Assembly: GCF_016802725.1 (NCBI RefSeq)
Contig: NC_052667.1
Location: 5,546,501 to 5,610,500, forward strand
Reading direction: 5' to 3'
Length of the DNA stretch: 64,000 bases
Source: Solenopsis invicta
Lineage: Eukaryota > Arthropoda > Insecta > Hymenoptera > Formicidae
Under the pieces are notes generated by a model. That model worked only from the letters and a program-made list of their open reading frames with translations. It ran no database searches and had not been told where the DNA came from. This document shows, one piece after another, positions 12,991 to 25,925 of this stretch. Position numbers and translations under genes: made by a program. The number at the start of each line of letters is the position of its first letter. Position 1 is the stretch's first letter.

Positions 12991-13192
12991 CACTGTTAAG
13001 TGTCTTAAAATGTAATGCACTTTTAAGTTAACTATTAAATTTAAGGTACATTAAATTTAACGTATCTATAACTGTAAAGTATAGATATGTGCAGAAAATT
13101 TAATGCACTTTTGATAACATTAAATGTTTTTAATGTACCTGCTTGAAATTTGCTTCCGTTACACTACATTAAATTGCCTATTTATAACAGTG
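12991..13192 (+). mobile_element. MITE-like element, family B copy 2
   Basis: 202 bp with CACTGTTAAG at one end and TATAACAGTG at the other, flanked on both sides by TA (12989-12990 and 13193-13194). This is the best preserved target duplication in the family. Internal blocks ACATTAAATTTAACG and AACATTAAATGTTTTTAAT recur in the copies at 22.9 kb and, reversed, at 12.3 and 51.1 kb. Confidence 0.8.
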
Positions 13193-13194
13193 TA

Positions 13195-14686
13195 CTATAC
13201 GTGAAACTATCTATCGTACCAATCTATTTAAAGCAAGTTCTATCGAGAAATAATTTCAAAGGCTGAAGTCGGATTTTAAAAGCGTTTTCTTTGAAAGAAC
13301 ATCAATATTTTTCGCCAAACGTATTAAAATTTATATTACTGTAGCAATATATTTTCTTTAACTTACGGTACTGAACGTTGTAGGTAGATCAGCAGACAAG
13401 GTACTTACCTAAAACAAAAAAAAGAGTTTCTAGTTAATTACAAGTCCAAGTACTAAGTTAAATATATAAATTTCAAAGCACTTACAAGTCTAATAAAATT
13501 TGTACAACACTCTAAATTACATTACGCTTAGAATACTCTTCGAATTCCATTTCATTAATTATAATCCACTTATAATAATGTAAACTCTATTTTATTTTTA
13601 ACTTTATCTCTCACACGTTTGTTTTCGTCATTTTGCAACATTGGAGAACACGATTTGTCGTTAGCGCGCGAAGCAGCTTGCAAAATTTAATTCAGACGCT
13701 AAATTACGAAATGAACGTGCAAATTGGCGCATAATTGAAACGTACGGTCAAAATTTCGACTTTCCAAAGTGGCTGCTAATCGTGGGACTTTATCACGACG
13801 GATAATTCACAGGCGTAATAAGACAACACACTCATGTCGGCCATGTCCGCGTCCATGGAATGGAAATTAGATTCATTCGCACACGCGATCCCCAGTTTTC
13901 AGCAGGCGCGCAGAATCGATATCGAGTATCTTGTTATGCGTGCTCGATGGACGCAGCGGTTCTCACACGTCCTTCCGATCGCGGAAAAAAAAATATATAT
14001 ATATAAAAAACAAATTCGACGACTTGAATATATCCCTTTACATTCGGTCACTAACCGATATTGAATCGAATTCAAAGACTAATCCACTTATATCGAACGG
14101 ATCTATAAGATTCAAAGCGTTTTGCGATTTTCATTTTCAAAAACGTAAAGCGCAACGTGAAACGCTAGAAATAGCGTCTCGATATTTCCTAATGTTTATA
14201 TTTATCTCCGGCTTAGGAGGATGAAGATTGCTATTGAGACAACGCTTCTGAAAGCGTAAACCGAGGATGAGAACGAAAAGATAACGTGGCGTCTTATCTA
14301 TGTATTTGCAGCGGTGCAGAATTATTCTTAAATATTACGCTACGCTACAGTGAAGCCTTGTCATCAATAAAACGCCACTTACGTTATTTCTGAAATTGCG
14401 GCAATATTTCATTGAGGCCGCAATGAGATAAATGGAGGCGCGTATTACCGGGGGCGCACACCGAATTTTTATTCACGGCGCATCAAATGCAGGCAGAAAG
14501 ATATTAAACGTTACATTTTTATACAGAACGATTCGCATTGGCGTGCTTTTCCATAGGTGGTAGGTAGCAGCTGCAGACAGCCGTGAAAGGTGCGGGAATC
14601 GTAAATTACATTTGCGATTTAATATCGGGACACCTATAAATCTTCGTAACAGTACACGACTTTCCAGCAGCAATGAGAAAGAACGT
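13195..14686. other. non-coding stretch
   Basis: AT-rich to about 13650, then mixed with modest CpG content (13800-14270, 14400-14460). Short unrecognised frames only. No gene, RNA or strong repeat seen. Confidence 0.5.
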
Positions 14687-14709
14687 GTCTCTCTCTCTCT
14701 CTTTCTCCC
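14687..14709. repeat. (TC)n microsatellite
   Basis: Short CT/TC run ending in TTTCTCCC. Confidence 0.85.
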
Positions 14710-14849
14710 TCGGATTTCTAAGTTGTCCCAAGTCGAGCCTGAGTCATCCGTTTGCACACAATAGCTCAAGGAGAGAAGATATGCGTCCAGTTCTTACTTG
14801 AAGTACGTAACGAGAAACTGACGAATCACAGGCAGATTGGCGGTGACAG

Positions 14850-14931
14850 TCGCCAGACAATGCGAGAAAATCGACCCGCGGAGATTTTAGTCGCCAGACA
14901 ATGCGAGAAAATCGACCCGCGGAGATTTTAG
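14850..14931. repeat. exact 2 x 41-bp tandem duplication
   Basis: The unit 14850-14890, beginning TCGCCAGACAATGCG and ending GGAGATTTTAG, is repeated base for base at 14891-14931. Perfect identity implies a recent duplication or gene conversion. The unit is CpG-containing and lies at the edge of a CpG-rich block. Confidence 0.97.
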
Positions 14932-17110
14932 AAATGCTTGACAAGCGTAAAAACGCCTGGCATTTCGCTCCGGAATCGAGCGTTGCGTCACGCGTACAAA
15001 GAGGACCCCGTCTAAAATTAGCAAGGGAGAGCGTCGAGCTTTTTTTAAACCTCCAAGCACGCGTGGAGTTCGCCACATCTCCCAAGAGTATCAAATTCCG
15101 CGAGTTTAAAACCCTACCTCCGCGAATCGTCGGAATAATGAGACGTTAAACGCGAGTCGTCGGCTGAATGCCCTTTCGAGGATTTGGCAAGCGGGACTCG
15201 CGAGCCGGAGAAACTCCAGGGCAGATCGTCAGAGTTTGTACGAGCGTCGATATAGCCGAAGATATCGAGAGAGCACGAGAGTCGGGAGTAAGACGCGCAG
15301 ATAGCCCCGTGCGGATGGGTCATCTCATTATCTCGGGGCGCATTTAAGCGGCGAAGCAGCAAGTTACTTCGCCGAGAGATATCCTTTGAGCCCTCCTTTC
15401 TCCGTATCTACCGACGGACATGACGTCGGCCACCGCCGCCGCCGACGCCGCGGCGCGAGAAGAAAAACAGAGCGGTGTACGAGAGGCTCCCTTCCGCGCG
15501 AGATCGATACTCTCGCAGCTCGCAGCCTCACGGCGGGCATCGTCGAGAGCGGAAAAGCCCGCGAGGAGCGCGAGGAACGAACAAAGGAGTCTTCGGGAAT
15601 TAAGGCGGACAAATGATCGAACGTCGACTTGCTAACTTTTCATTTTATATATCACGACAGTCGCGAGAAAGACGAATGGGGAAGGGAGCGAAAGGGGGAG
15701 GATATTATCTATCGCGGCGCCGCCCGCCATTCGCGAGCTGCGCTTCGGCGAAGCAAATATAGAGTTTAACGAGTTTTGCGGAACTCCGGCGATCACCAGG
15801 TAAACCCATTAGGCGCGAGGGAAACTTCGACGACGGCGGAGTATCGAAAGGTACTGTCGGCAGCGGTCATAATGCAAGTAATACTACCATCTCTGACTCG
15901 TTGTCGATCTGACAATTCCTTCTTAATAGAAATAATGCCGAGTAAACAGCGACTGCGAGCCAACGTCACATGTTTCGATAAAAACTTTCGATACGCGGAG
16001 AAAACAATTTCGCTGAAAATAATCGTATTGTGCCAATTAAAAAAATTGCACAGAATGTTCAGGCCGGCTGCTGGATCCTTTAAAGCGTATCTATTTAATA
16101 TTTTACATTTTTATTTCGCATAAGCAACATAGAAATAGAAATAGAAATTTTTCTCAGCTCATGTAATAATAACGTAATTATGATAATAACGTAATTATGT
16201 AATTTTGAATTGTTATACTTTCATAAAGAGGCTTGTTGGAGAATATTTTACACTTATTGTATATACATATTTGCAATTATTATAAAAATTAAATTGACAC
16301 TTTTAAAAATATTATTTTGATAGTTCAATATAAAATCATTTTCTGATTTTGTATCTAGCTAAAGCTTTAAATTTTGCAATGAAATTATCCTTTGTAGAAC
16401 ACGATACCGTAATGATTATTTAAGAAAAGAGAAAAAATATATATTTTTTCGTTTTTGTACAAATCGTGTAAGATGAGTTTCAAGACGGTTAAAGAACAGA
16501 GAATGTAGAGCACCTCTGCAAAGCACTCTAAAGTCGAAAGAGAGCTCCGCTTTGTCCGTGCGGAGAGTACACTATGAGTGTAAAGACGAACCGCTCGAAA
16601 GCTCAACTTACCAAGAACTTGCAAGCATTTGAAATCGCTTATGTAGAGCGCGCGCGGCCGGAAGAAAATCATCGCCGGCGGCGACGAGAGAGTTAAATTC
16701 GCGAGTCGTACGAGCAAAGTCGCGAGTAAATAATACTACGAGTAACAGAAGGTAAACGCGCGTATCGCGAAGATCGTCGTTGCCGATCGTCTAGATTCGC
16801 GGAAAGGAAAGGATGTGGAGTCTGGAACGACGGATGATCCTGCGGAAGGCGGAAGGGAAGGTTGTGCGCGTCGCGACGAAGGAGGCTGCAGCATGCGTGG
16901 GCGGTAACGACGACGTAGGCGACGGGGGGTTGCCAGGGACGGTGGGGTGTGCTACGTGGGTGAGCCCAGAGAAGCGGGGTCCCCCCGCCGGATGACTTAA
17001 AGAGACGCTGCGACTATCCCGGACCGATCGATATCCGCAGCAGCCAGCCGCGACTACGACACGCCGCGCCGTCAACGCGGACTTTCCCGGACTTTCCTTT
17101 CCCGGAGGCA
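14932..17110. other. two CpG-rich islands separated by AT-rich DNA
   Basis: 14940-15900 and 16640-17110 are CpG-rich; 15980-16620 is AT-rich. Overlapping frames on both strands (up to 115-116 codons) are rich in Arg/Ser/Ala and unrecognised. A plus-strand sequence CACCAG|GTAAAC at 15794-15805 resembles a 5' splice site, and TTTTATATAT at about 15643 resembles a TATA box. Together these would fit an untranslated first exon, but nothing confirms it. The direct repeat ATAATAACGTAATTATG occurs twice near 16166-16200. Confidence 0.35.
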
Positions 17111-18756
17111 GAAATTGGACGTTATTCAAATAAATTTTTATTACACGCGCACGGAATACAATGTATTATTCGTGTCGTTTACGTATTTATTACTCGCGTT
17201 TGATTATTTTGTAACTACCTATTTCTCGTTTTATTCAGCGGCAATTCTGAAAATTTGGAATGAGCACGTGCTCCGTTTCATTTTTCATCATTGTTGCTCC
17301 TCGCGGAGATACAAAATCTCATTCTTGCATTACGCTCTTTCTGAATCACTTAAATAAAAGTTGCACTACGATATAGTTATCCATAATAATGTACCTGAAG
17401 TGAGTGAGAATAAAATCTACTTAATTAATTTTATTTTTGTAACTATTAAATGGAGTTTCTAAAAGTTTATTTTTATAAACTATATTACATAGAGTTTTTA
17501 AAGTTTTATTTTTCGGAAAAAAAACTATTAAACAGAATTAAAAAAATAAATCGAGCGGACTTTATTCGGCCCAGGTGTATCAACAAATTTTTATCGAAAT
17601 TGTTTCTCATCGCAAATTAAATTTTTTTTTATCTCGCAATTCGTTCCTCGTTAAAAGAGAAAAGTTGATCTTCATACCGAGAATGTTTCAAGATTCTTGA
17701 AGTTGAACAGATGAGAGATAAAAATGGTCTACACAAACGAAAGACTTTTTGATTGAGCCGAAACGACATTGCGACTTCCCGTAGATAAAACGGAGATTTT
17801 TCCAAGTCTTATATGCTGAATAATCACGTTTTCTTCGAGAGATTACTTCCTCTTAGAGAAATAGTATCGTGATAACGGACACAGGCAAAACAGCAACTGA
17901 CTCCGGTTATCTCATGCATGAAATTATAGACGCGTTTTAATTTCTTTACTCTGAAATTTTATTATTAGTTTTTCCAGGAAAAAGAAACTCGCAAAATACG
18001 AAAATATAATTTCAAATAAGCAAGATGAGTAATCATTAATTAATACTGAGTTTTTGTTTCATCAATTTTATAACGATGTAAAACCTTTTAACACGTCGAG
18101 ATGTACTTCAGCATGTATTTTCAGAAATTAATCTCAAAGTTACTGGCTTTCCGTCGTTTTTGTTAATTTTCTGCTGACCTTATCAAAGCAATTTGTGACA
18201 TTAATCGCAGCGATCTATTAGACTTTTTATCACATAAAGCAGAAAGAATTAAGTTATAAGAAAAAGAAAATGACACATATTACATTTAATCCTAAAATCC
18301 GCGATGAGCGGATCGAAGTGAATTTTAATCATAGAAATAAAAATTCAAATCTTATTGGATTCGGAGAATAGGAACAAAATGAGATTCTTCGAGACAAGTA
18401 GAACGAATCATCTCATTCCACCGATTCGGATCTACGCGAGAAGGAAGAATTTCTATTCAGCCCGACGGGAATTACGTGGCGACGTGCCTCGCAGGGGCGC
18501 TTTCTGCAAAAATGAAAATTTAAAGATCAGTACCCCCGCGCATTTTATTTCTCAAAATAGCATACAAAAATATGACTCGCGGCTTTAGGTCTCGTCTGAG
18601 AATTAAGAATGTATAAAGCATTTCTCAAAACATTTAGAAAATTTATGAAAAACTTACAGATTGCTTTATATTGCATTTGAAAGTAGTGGAAAAAAAATTT
18701 GGCGGCCATTTTCTATCTGGATAAAAAATTATTTCAAGTAAACGTGTGTTCTAATG
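17111..18756. other. non-coding AT-rich stretch
   Basis: AT-rich with A/T homopolymer runs and short local direct repeats (GAGTTT-TAAAAGTTTATTTT type near 17450-17510). A 77-codon frame at 18355-18588 is unrecognised. Nothing else seen. Confidence 0.5.
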
Positions 18757-19005
18757 AAAATATAATTAATAATGAAATAAAAAACAATAAAAGAATCTGA
18801 TTTCTTTTAGGTACTTTAAATATGTAAGACAATTTATGTAAAATTTTATTGCAATCAATTCTGCAAAATAAACAAAATTTGTTTAATTATTTATTTACAA
18901 AATAACCAAATAGAAAATCACAATAAAACTTTGTATAAATCATCTTGAATACTCAAAGTACTTACACCAAAAAATTGAGATTTTTCTTTATGTCGTAAAA
19001 AATAA
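18757..19005. repeat. long imperfect palindrome (MITE-like)
   Basis: The left arm block TAGGTACTTTAAATATGTAAG...TTTTATTGCAATC (about 18810-18860) pairs with the right arm whose reverse complement reads TAAGTACTTTGAGTATTCAAG...TTTTATTGTGATT (about 18910-18970). The pairing weakens outward. No clear target duplication, so boundaries are approximate. Confidence 0.45.
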
Positions 19006-21488
19006 TTTTTTACAAAAAATAGAATAAATAAACTATAAAAATGTTATTAAATAAATATATAACTTTCATATAGTTTATTTAAAGTGTTAATATTAAATAC
19101 ATTTCCAAATTTTATTTACTTCGCAGGAACTACGTGTGTCCGATACATCCTTAAGGTCGATTGCTCGGGAATAAAGGGCGAAGGAAATTTTTGTCATTGA
19201 AGCCGAAACGCGTTTACCATTTGGAGGAAAAGAATAAACGGGTTAACGAGCGTCGCTTGGCGACATCGCTTGACGCGGAAGGAAAATGAAACTCTACTGC
19301 AATTATTCCGTGGGAAACGCGAGAGAGTCGCGCTAACGGTATCGCTTTGTTTCTTTACGCGGAATTGTGTTACACTAAAATCTAGGTTCCTCTTTGTTTG
19401 CAACTCGGAAGTCGTCCGACTTAATTGTCACTTAATTGTCCCAAGTCCTAAGAATGTTAAACTTTACAGTTAATCTTCGAGAAAATTGCAATATATACGT
19501 GCGGACGCCGATAGCTATAGATATTACACCGTCCTCTCTGCGTGGGTTTTGTTTGATATTTTTCTTGTTTAGTCTCTCTCTCTCTCTCTCTCGTCATCAT
19601 GGAACGCATCTCAAACAGCCTCCACTCGAAACAATTAAAATTTATTTTTAATCTTGTTAAAAGCAACATTCTCTTCATAACGCAAACGTTGCCGGAATTA
19701 AATTAATCAATCTACAGTTTTTCAAGAGACACACCAGCGCAAAAGTGAACCGCGCGCAGCGCGGATCTAGAATAAATAAAACACGCGACGCGAGTTATAT
19801 ATTCGATAAATTTTTTTTTACCTCTGGCTATTGGAACGTGGAGAATTCTTGTTTGTTGTACTCAGGTGATAAAATTTTGCGCTATCTGGCACGGCACCAA
19901 AAGCGCTTTAAAAATTTCACGGCCGTTCTTACGAAAGTCATGCTACAGTAAACTCGGCGCGGTAGCGAAGATTCTGGAAGATCACGATTATTCAAGCTCG
20001 CAGCTGTCATGAAGGAAGCAAGAGAGACACTAAACTCCCAGTTGGCATCAGTAATGCTTGAACGTTACGACCGGACAAACGCATTCCCGTCGAAACGTAA
20101 AATGTAATGCACGCGAACGGAGAGAGACAGAGAAAGATAGAGAGAGGAGCGAAGGGAGTAAAGTGCAACAGTCAAAATGTGAATGCTCTTTTGCAGATAC
20201 GGCGCAAGTTTCGTCCTATTGTGCAACTCGCGCGAAACAGTTCGCTACGTGTGCAAAATTAAACTTAGGTACAGCATGTAAAGCAAGGAACTCCAATACG
20301 GAATTTTTCCGGCCACGGCGGAGCGCGATGTCGGACACGCGGGCGTGTGCAACATGGAAAATCGGGAACAACTGCGTTGGCAGGACGATTGTGCGGGCTG
20401 CATTCTTCGCGGCACTTTCCAATTGAGAGGAAAGCTGCAGTAAACGCGAGTGTTGTAAATACCTGTCACGGAACCACCGGGGCGTTTCAGAAAAACGAGC
20501 GGAGCGGAGTTTTTGGAAAATTCCAATAAACCCAGCACGAATTTCGAACCTTCACATCGATCTTCATAAATTTCATGGAAGAGATGCAATTCGAAAATAA
20601 AAATTTCAAGTTCTAGAGAAATTGGTGTTGAAAATAAAAAGGAAAAAATACATTGATATTCTCTCGTCTCGGGATCGACACGTACGCTACGGAATGCTCA
20701 AGTGCATCTTCTTGGATGCTGATTTTACGTATATGTCGATGGCACTTGCGCAAAACTGCGCGATTCAGTCGTCACGACTTTTTTAAGATATCAGAAAACG
20801 AAGAAGATACGCTTGCCCTGGCGACGCCCAACTGTTTCTACCGCGTTACCACCGAGCGTCCACATCGCGAGTAATTAATGAGACTGTTGTTCCCGAGCAA
20901 AGATCACGAGTGCAATGAAATTATCGTAACGCAATGCTTACTCAGTACGTGATTATTGACAATTTAAATCGCCAGAGCAAAGATCGCATTAACGCAAACA
21001 TTGGCCTGCCATCTACAACGAGCAATAAATTTCTGATAAATATATTTGTCATTCGTGTAGCAACTCGTAGATAGATCTGGGAAAAGTTGGAGTATATAAC
21101 GGGAACATGAGTCAGCTTTTAATGACGAGAGTATCGGAACAGAATACATATATAAGCGGAATTAGGAAACAGCAAACTGTTCTGTGACTGCGGAACAGTG
21201 ATTGGGCGTTATTTCGCTATCTGTTACTGAATTTATTAAGAGCATTATCGAAAAGTAACTTTAATAATCGTTATTAAATTTGAAAAATAATAGTTATCGC
21301 TAAACGGTTATTTTCATTAAATTACAATGGGTCTGTTCACGTTTGCTCGCACTTTCTACACCCCGTATCTTCGTCTCTCTCCTACGCTCGAATGTATATT
21401 TATCTCGTTTAAGTGCAAATATTTTTGGGGATTTCAAGCAACGCGAACCTAATTTTACAAGAAGGTGGTATTATATTTGTCGTACGAA
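19006..21488. other. non-coding stretch
   Basis: AT-rich to 19130 and mixed afterwards, with moderate CpG content at 19190-19400 and 20040-20560 and a GA-rich run near 20118-20150. Frames up to 122 codons overlap on both strands and are unrecognised. No gene called. Confidence 0.5.
19573..19592. repeat. (TC)n microsatellite
   Basis: Ten TC dinucleotides. Confidence 0.9.
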
Positions 21489-21711
21489 AAATTTTTAAAG
21501 CGTGTTGACTGGCTGCAGAGTAAAAGATTTTTAGAGACTTTCTCTATTCCTGCTAATCAACACGTTTTAAAAATCTGCAGACCAGCGTGATGACGTGACA
21601 TGCGCGATAATCCAATGAGCTCGGTTTGTCAAGAAAAGCTGTATTCCCACAATTCCCAAAAAAGCTCATTGAATGCTCGTTGAATTTTCGCGCGTCACAT
21701 GTCGTGTGTGT
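21489..21711. repeat. pair of adjacent inverted repeats
   Basis: First stem: AAATTTTTAAAGCGTGTTGA (from 21489) pairs with TCAACACGTTTTAAAAATCT (from 21557). Second stem: GTGACATGCGCGATAAT...CCAATGAGCT (about 21594-21621) pairs with AGCTCATTGAATG...TTCGCGCGTCACATG (about 21663-21700). Two hairpins side by side, possibly remnants of one palindromic element. Confidence 0.5.
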
Positions 21712-21815
21712 ATAGCTAGAAAATAGTGTGGTTAAATATTACGTCATTTAATTGAATAACTGTTTCAATTAGCCGATTAAAAATAAAGTTAGTCTATCAC
21801 TACTGCGGAAAGATA

Positions 21816-22044
21816 CACTAAAAAAAAGTAATTTTAAGATATCAACATATGTATTTCCGTCTCCGTTCTTTAAACACTTGAAAATTGAAACGGTGATTAG
21901 ATTAAAAATGTTAAAATATTAAAAACTGAAATATTTAGCAGTTTTAAATATTTTAGTTTTAAATCTGAATACCGTTTAAAACATTTTTAACTGTCCCTTT
22001 TCTTGAATGTATTAAATTTTGTAATATTAAAAGTTATTTTTTCG
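21816..22044. mobile_element. palindromic MITE
   Basis: About 229 bp between TA dinucleotides (21814-21815 and 22045-22046). The left end CACTAAAAAAAAGTAATTTTAAGAT is matched by the reverse complement of the right end, CGAAAAAATAACTTTTAATAT. The centre pairs AAATATTAAAAACTG with CAGTTTTAAATATTTTAG around 21935-21955. No coding content. Confidence 0.55.
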
Positions 22045-22046
22045 TA

Positions 22047-22866
22047 ATAAAAAATTTCATGTAAATTTTTTTTAATGTTGCATCTATTTATACGTCGTTG
22101 TATATATTTTTATAAACGTATTAAACGTATATTGCGGTTAATGTTAGAAAAATTATCATCGCATGGCTTCATCGCGCATTTATAAATTACAAAGATAGAG
22201 AAGAGCAAAAAATATTGATCTAGATTAGAAAGTCGTGAGTGCCTGGTGAGTGTATTTAGTTTTATTACAGCCGATCTATCATATCCATCTACAAGTGTAG
22301 TTAAAGCTAGAGGTCGACTCAATCTCTCCCCCGAGACGCCTAGCTCGAAGCGTTATTTCCTCGTGGACGAAATACGTTGAATTTTTGCAGTCTCCTCGCA
22401 GTATATTAAAAAATTCCTGATTTTCCTGCATCCCGCGGCCACACCTTCCATTATTCATTCCGAATCGAAACGACATTAAGAAATTCCCAACATCGAGCAT
22501 ACCGCGCGCCTTCCAGTTCGTTTATTCGTAACAACGACTCGAATACAGATTGATGGCTATTAAAGATTCATCTGCTCATCTGCACGCCAGAGTCACGGCA
22601 CGAGAAAACATGGGTCTCAAAAATCGAAATTGTTATTCCGCGTCATGCATTAAGACATTTTCAATGTCAAGCACGCCGTATCTTTCGGTGTACATTTATT
22701 CGTGATAGCGATTTGATGGTTATTTAAGATCCACTTGTTACGTATATTTGCATTAGAATAGACATATCGTAAATTACATATAAAACTGCAAAAATAAAAC
22801 TCAAGTAAGTCAGATACTGAAAAGCAATCATAGATTTATAACATACCTAAAAATTTACGAATAACA
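22047..22866. other. non-coding stretch
   Basis: Mixed composition with short unrecognised frames on the minus strand (70-73 codons). Nothing supported. Confidence 0.5.
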
Positions 22867-23060
22867 CACTGTTAAAAATATCGTGAAATTTAATATATTT
22901 TTAAGTGTTACATAAAATTTAATAATATTCTATAATTGAAAAGCATGTGCATGAAGCACTTTTCAACGCACTTTTGACAACATTAAATTTACATTAAATG
23001 TTTTTAATGTACTTGCTTGCGTTACGTTACGTTAAATTCTGTTGTCGCTTTTTAGCAGTG
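22867..23060 (+). mobile_element. MITE-like element, family B copy 3
   Basis: 194 bp from CACTGTTAAAAATATC to TTTTTAGCAGTG, same orientation as the copy at 12991-13192. It shares GCACTTTTGACAACATTAAAT and ATGTTTTTAATGTAC blocks. It is flanked by CA on both sides, which could be a decayed TA. Confidence 0.75.
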
Positions 23061-25436
23061 CAGCCATTAATTTTAACTATGTTAATAAAAGAAAAGACTA
23101 TCCAGGGTTGCATCTATACCTACTTTCAAACTTCTCATTAAAAGAAAAACTTTCCGGCGTTACATCTGTACTTCAAACGGAGAAACTACAAAAGACTCAC
23201 TTCTCAAAGTATACAAGTACATTGGAGAAGTATATATGAACATAGCTTAAGATGTACAGCGGCAATATTTACTGAGCCGATTATCGCGTTACAGTAGTGT
23301 ACTGCAGCCGATCGAGACGAACGAGTCGAGACGACAAAGTATTGACTAATGGTGAAGACGACGCACCTGACTCGAAGATGCGGCGCTGTATAAACGAAAA
23401 GGGACGAAGAAGGAATCCGAAGTCGTAAGTATCGCGACGCGAAATTTCGCTGGAGCGTTGCCAGGCGACTGCAAACTCGGCGTTCTAAGTAACCTAACCG
23501 CAGGTTCGTAAGGATTTCCCTCTAGGGTAAAAAAATTCAACGTGCCCCTTAAGGTAAGACCGTCTCTCATATACCAGTGTTCTCTTGTGGCGCTACATTC
23601 CGCTTTAGTTCACAAATTTTCCGATGGATATGAAGTAAACGTTTAACGAAAATTTAACGCAAGGACTTGATTTTAAAGATACCTATTGACAAGGTACATA
23701 CGTTGAAAAAGTTATTCCGAAAACGTATACCTCAATTATGGAGAATTAAAATTGCACAATTAAATTTGAAAATTACAATCGCATGACGAATTTGGATATT
23801 TAATTGCTGACAACAATGATAATTTAATTTGCGTGTTAATTGCGACGATAAAACGCAGAGATAAAACTTGCAAAACAGTGATCTCAAAAATTACCAAAAA
23901 ATCAATAGATGAACAAAAATATTTCAAAAAAATAAAAATAAAAATAAAAATAAAAATAAATTTTTTACTACCTACACAAGCACTCGCTATGTAAGCAAAC
24001 AATATCAATTTCGCGATCAGAAAACGCGAAGTTTTCGCGAAAATTTAAAACACAAACATGTTGCCGTGTAAAAGAAAACAGTCCATTAAATACACGCGAA
24101 TCATTCATTTCCTTTAAACAATTTTCAACCGCCGATATTCCGCAAAGAGCTGGAATTTAAATGACGATCAATAAACTCGGAATTCCTCGTTTCATTCTTT
24201 CAAACTGGTATCAGCAGAAAATTGATGATATGCAATTTAAAAGATCTTCAATAAGAATAATTTAACTTCAACAAGATTCGCGTTTTTTTTTTCAAAAATA
24301 AAATAGCTGACTTACAAGGATAATTTAAAGAATTTCACAGTCAAACGCCTGATTGTTAATAAAGGCATAAATGCAATCAAATAGAAAGATTCAAATAAAA
24401 CGTCATCGATTTTACATGCAAATATATGCAGTTAAGTGAAATAAAGTGGGTTAATAGTTTTCAATTAGTATAAATACAACTTTATTATCGATTCTCCGAG
24501 GCTCAATCATAAATTTAATTCACTACGATTAATTATGCGTTAATTTATTACAGGTTATTCCATTTGAAAATGAATGTCAAATATGGGTGCAATTTAATAT
24601 CCAAACGCTAAAATTAATCTTCATTAAATTGAAAACTAAAATGATCCACGACCAAATTCAGCAGACACGATTCGCAACTGAATTCAACATCTACTCCTGA
24701 TTAGTCACAGATATTCGATAATAACTCACGAAATGAGATAAAGGCACATGGCAATCGCGTGTTTGCGTATCACGAAATTTGCTTTACTAATGGCGCATCG
24801 AATTAGAACGGAACTCTCCGACCTACGCAGCGTGTAACCATAAATTACTATCGGTAATTCGCAATAAATCCTACGATAAGAATGCGGTTTAACAAGTTCC
24901 GCATTATCCTGCCGTTAGTTAATCCGCGAGTATCATTAGAAGAAAATCTATCACCAACGAGGCCAGCAACCTCGTTTCCTCTCTCTTTCTCTCTCCGATC
25001 AGCCTCGACCCTGTCTATGATTCTCAACCGACAGAAGCTCGCGCTTTCGTAAATTACGCCATAATAAACACGACAAATGCCAACTTCCCGAAATCTTCGC
25101 CACGATGTGTCAAGACGATTTATCTTGGCCGCCCGAGTTCCGCCAAGTTTCCAACGGGGCAACCGCAAGAAGCATAATTTTGAATGTGCCGTTGTGCGCT
25201 AAGGTGACAATAAATATACCAGCATATAATATTCCCTCTATTTGCGAGATTACGGAAAGCATGATGAAACAAACGATGGGAAATAAATAACGGACGGTTC
25301 GACTTTCAGTCAGTTTCTTCAATACAAGATGCCAGATGGCGACAAATTTATGAAGCGTACATTTTAAACGTTCATATAAAAATTTATATTGTTTTAAAGG
25401 TTTTTCACGCATCTTTTGCAACTCAATTTTATACTT
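23061..25436. other. non-coding stretch
   Basis: 23250-23600 is moderately CpG-rich, then AT-rich. 24700-25300 has more balanced, complex sequence (homeodomain-like AATTAATTA/TTAATT motifs nearby at about 24520-24550) that could be regulatory, but nothing demonstrates it. Frames up to 106 codons are unrecognised. Confidence 0.45.
23928..23960. repeat. (AAAAAT)n microsatellite
   Basis: Five to six AAAAAT/AAATAA hexamers. The Phe-Ile-rich minus-strand frame across it is a translation of this repeat. Confidence 0.92.
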
Positions 25437-25925
25437 ACAGGAGAAGGGAGTAGTATGGTACTCATTTCCATTTTATTGATTAATTTTGTTAATAATCCAT
25501 ATTTTATATTGAAACTTATTAAATGATTATATTCGACAAAGTTATTTAACAGATTCTGAATTAAAAGTAATAAAATATTTATTATTTAAGACGTAATTTA
25601 TAAAAATGTGACGCCCTGCATAATTGATGAAAGAAGAGAAGTAGTGGTAATATGGCTAGACCAAAAATAAATTTGAAAATCTGATTTAGTTTAAAAGACA
25701 CATAGTATTTTGTTACAAAATTATATATATTTTTAATTTTCCATCGTTTAGAATTTTTCCGCGTTCAAAAACATTAAAATTATTTTATCCTTGTATAATA
25801 ATACCAAGGAAAAACTGACACCTCTAATGTTACACACATAGTTCTTTAGAATGATAATCAATTTATCGAACAAATATTTCTCGATGAAAATTTCACTGAA
25901 AAATAGCCATATTTAACAAAATCCC
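25437..25925 (+). repeat. dispersed repeat, family D copy 1
   Basis: Matches, in inverted orientation, 42985-43465. Shared blocks include GAGAAGGGAGTA, TTATATTCG, ATTTATAAAAATGTGACGC, TTTTGTTA(C/T)AAAATTATATAT, AATTTTCCATCG and ATTTATCGAA. This copy has an extra segment of about 50 bp near 25630-25680. A motif resembling the reversed left end (ACCCTTTCTCCT, about 26290) lies downstream, so the element may extend to about 26300 with internal rearrangement. No coding potential. Confidence 0.6.
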
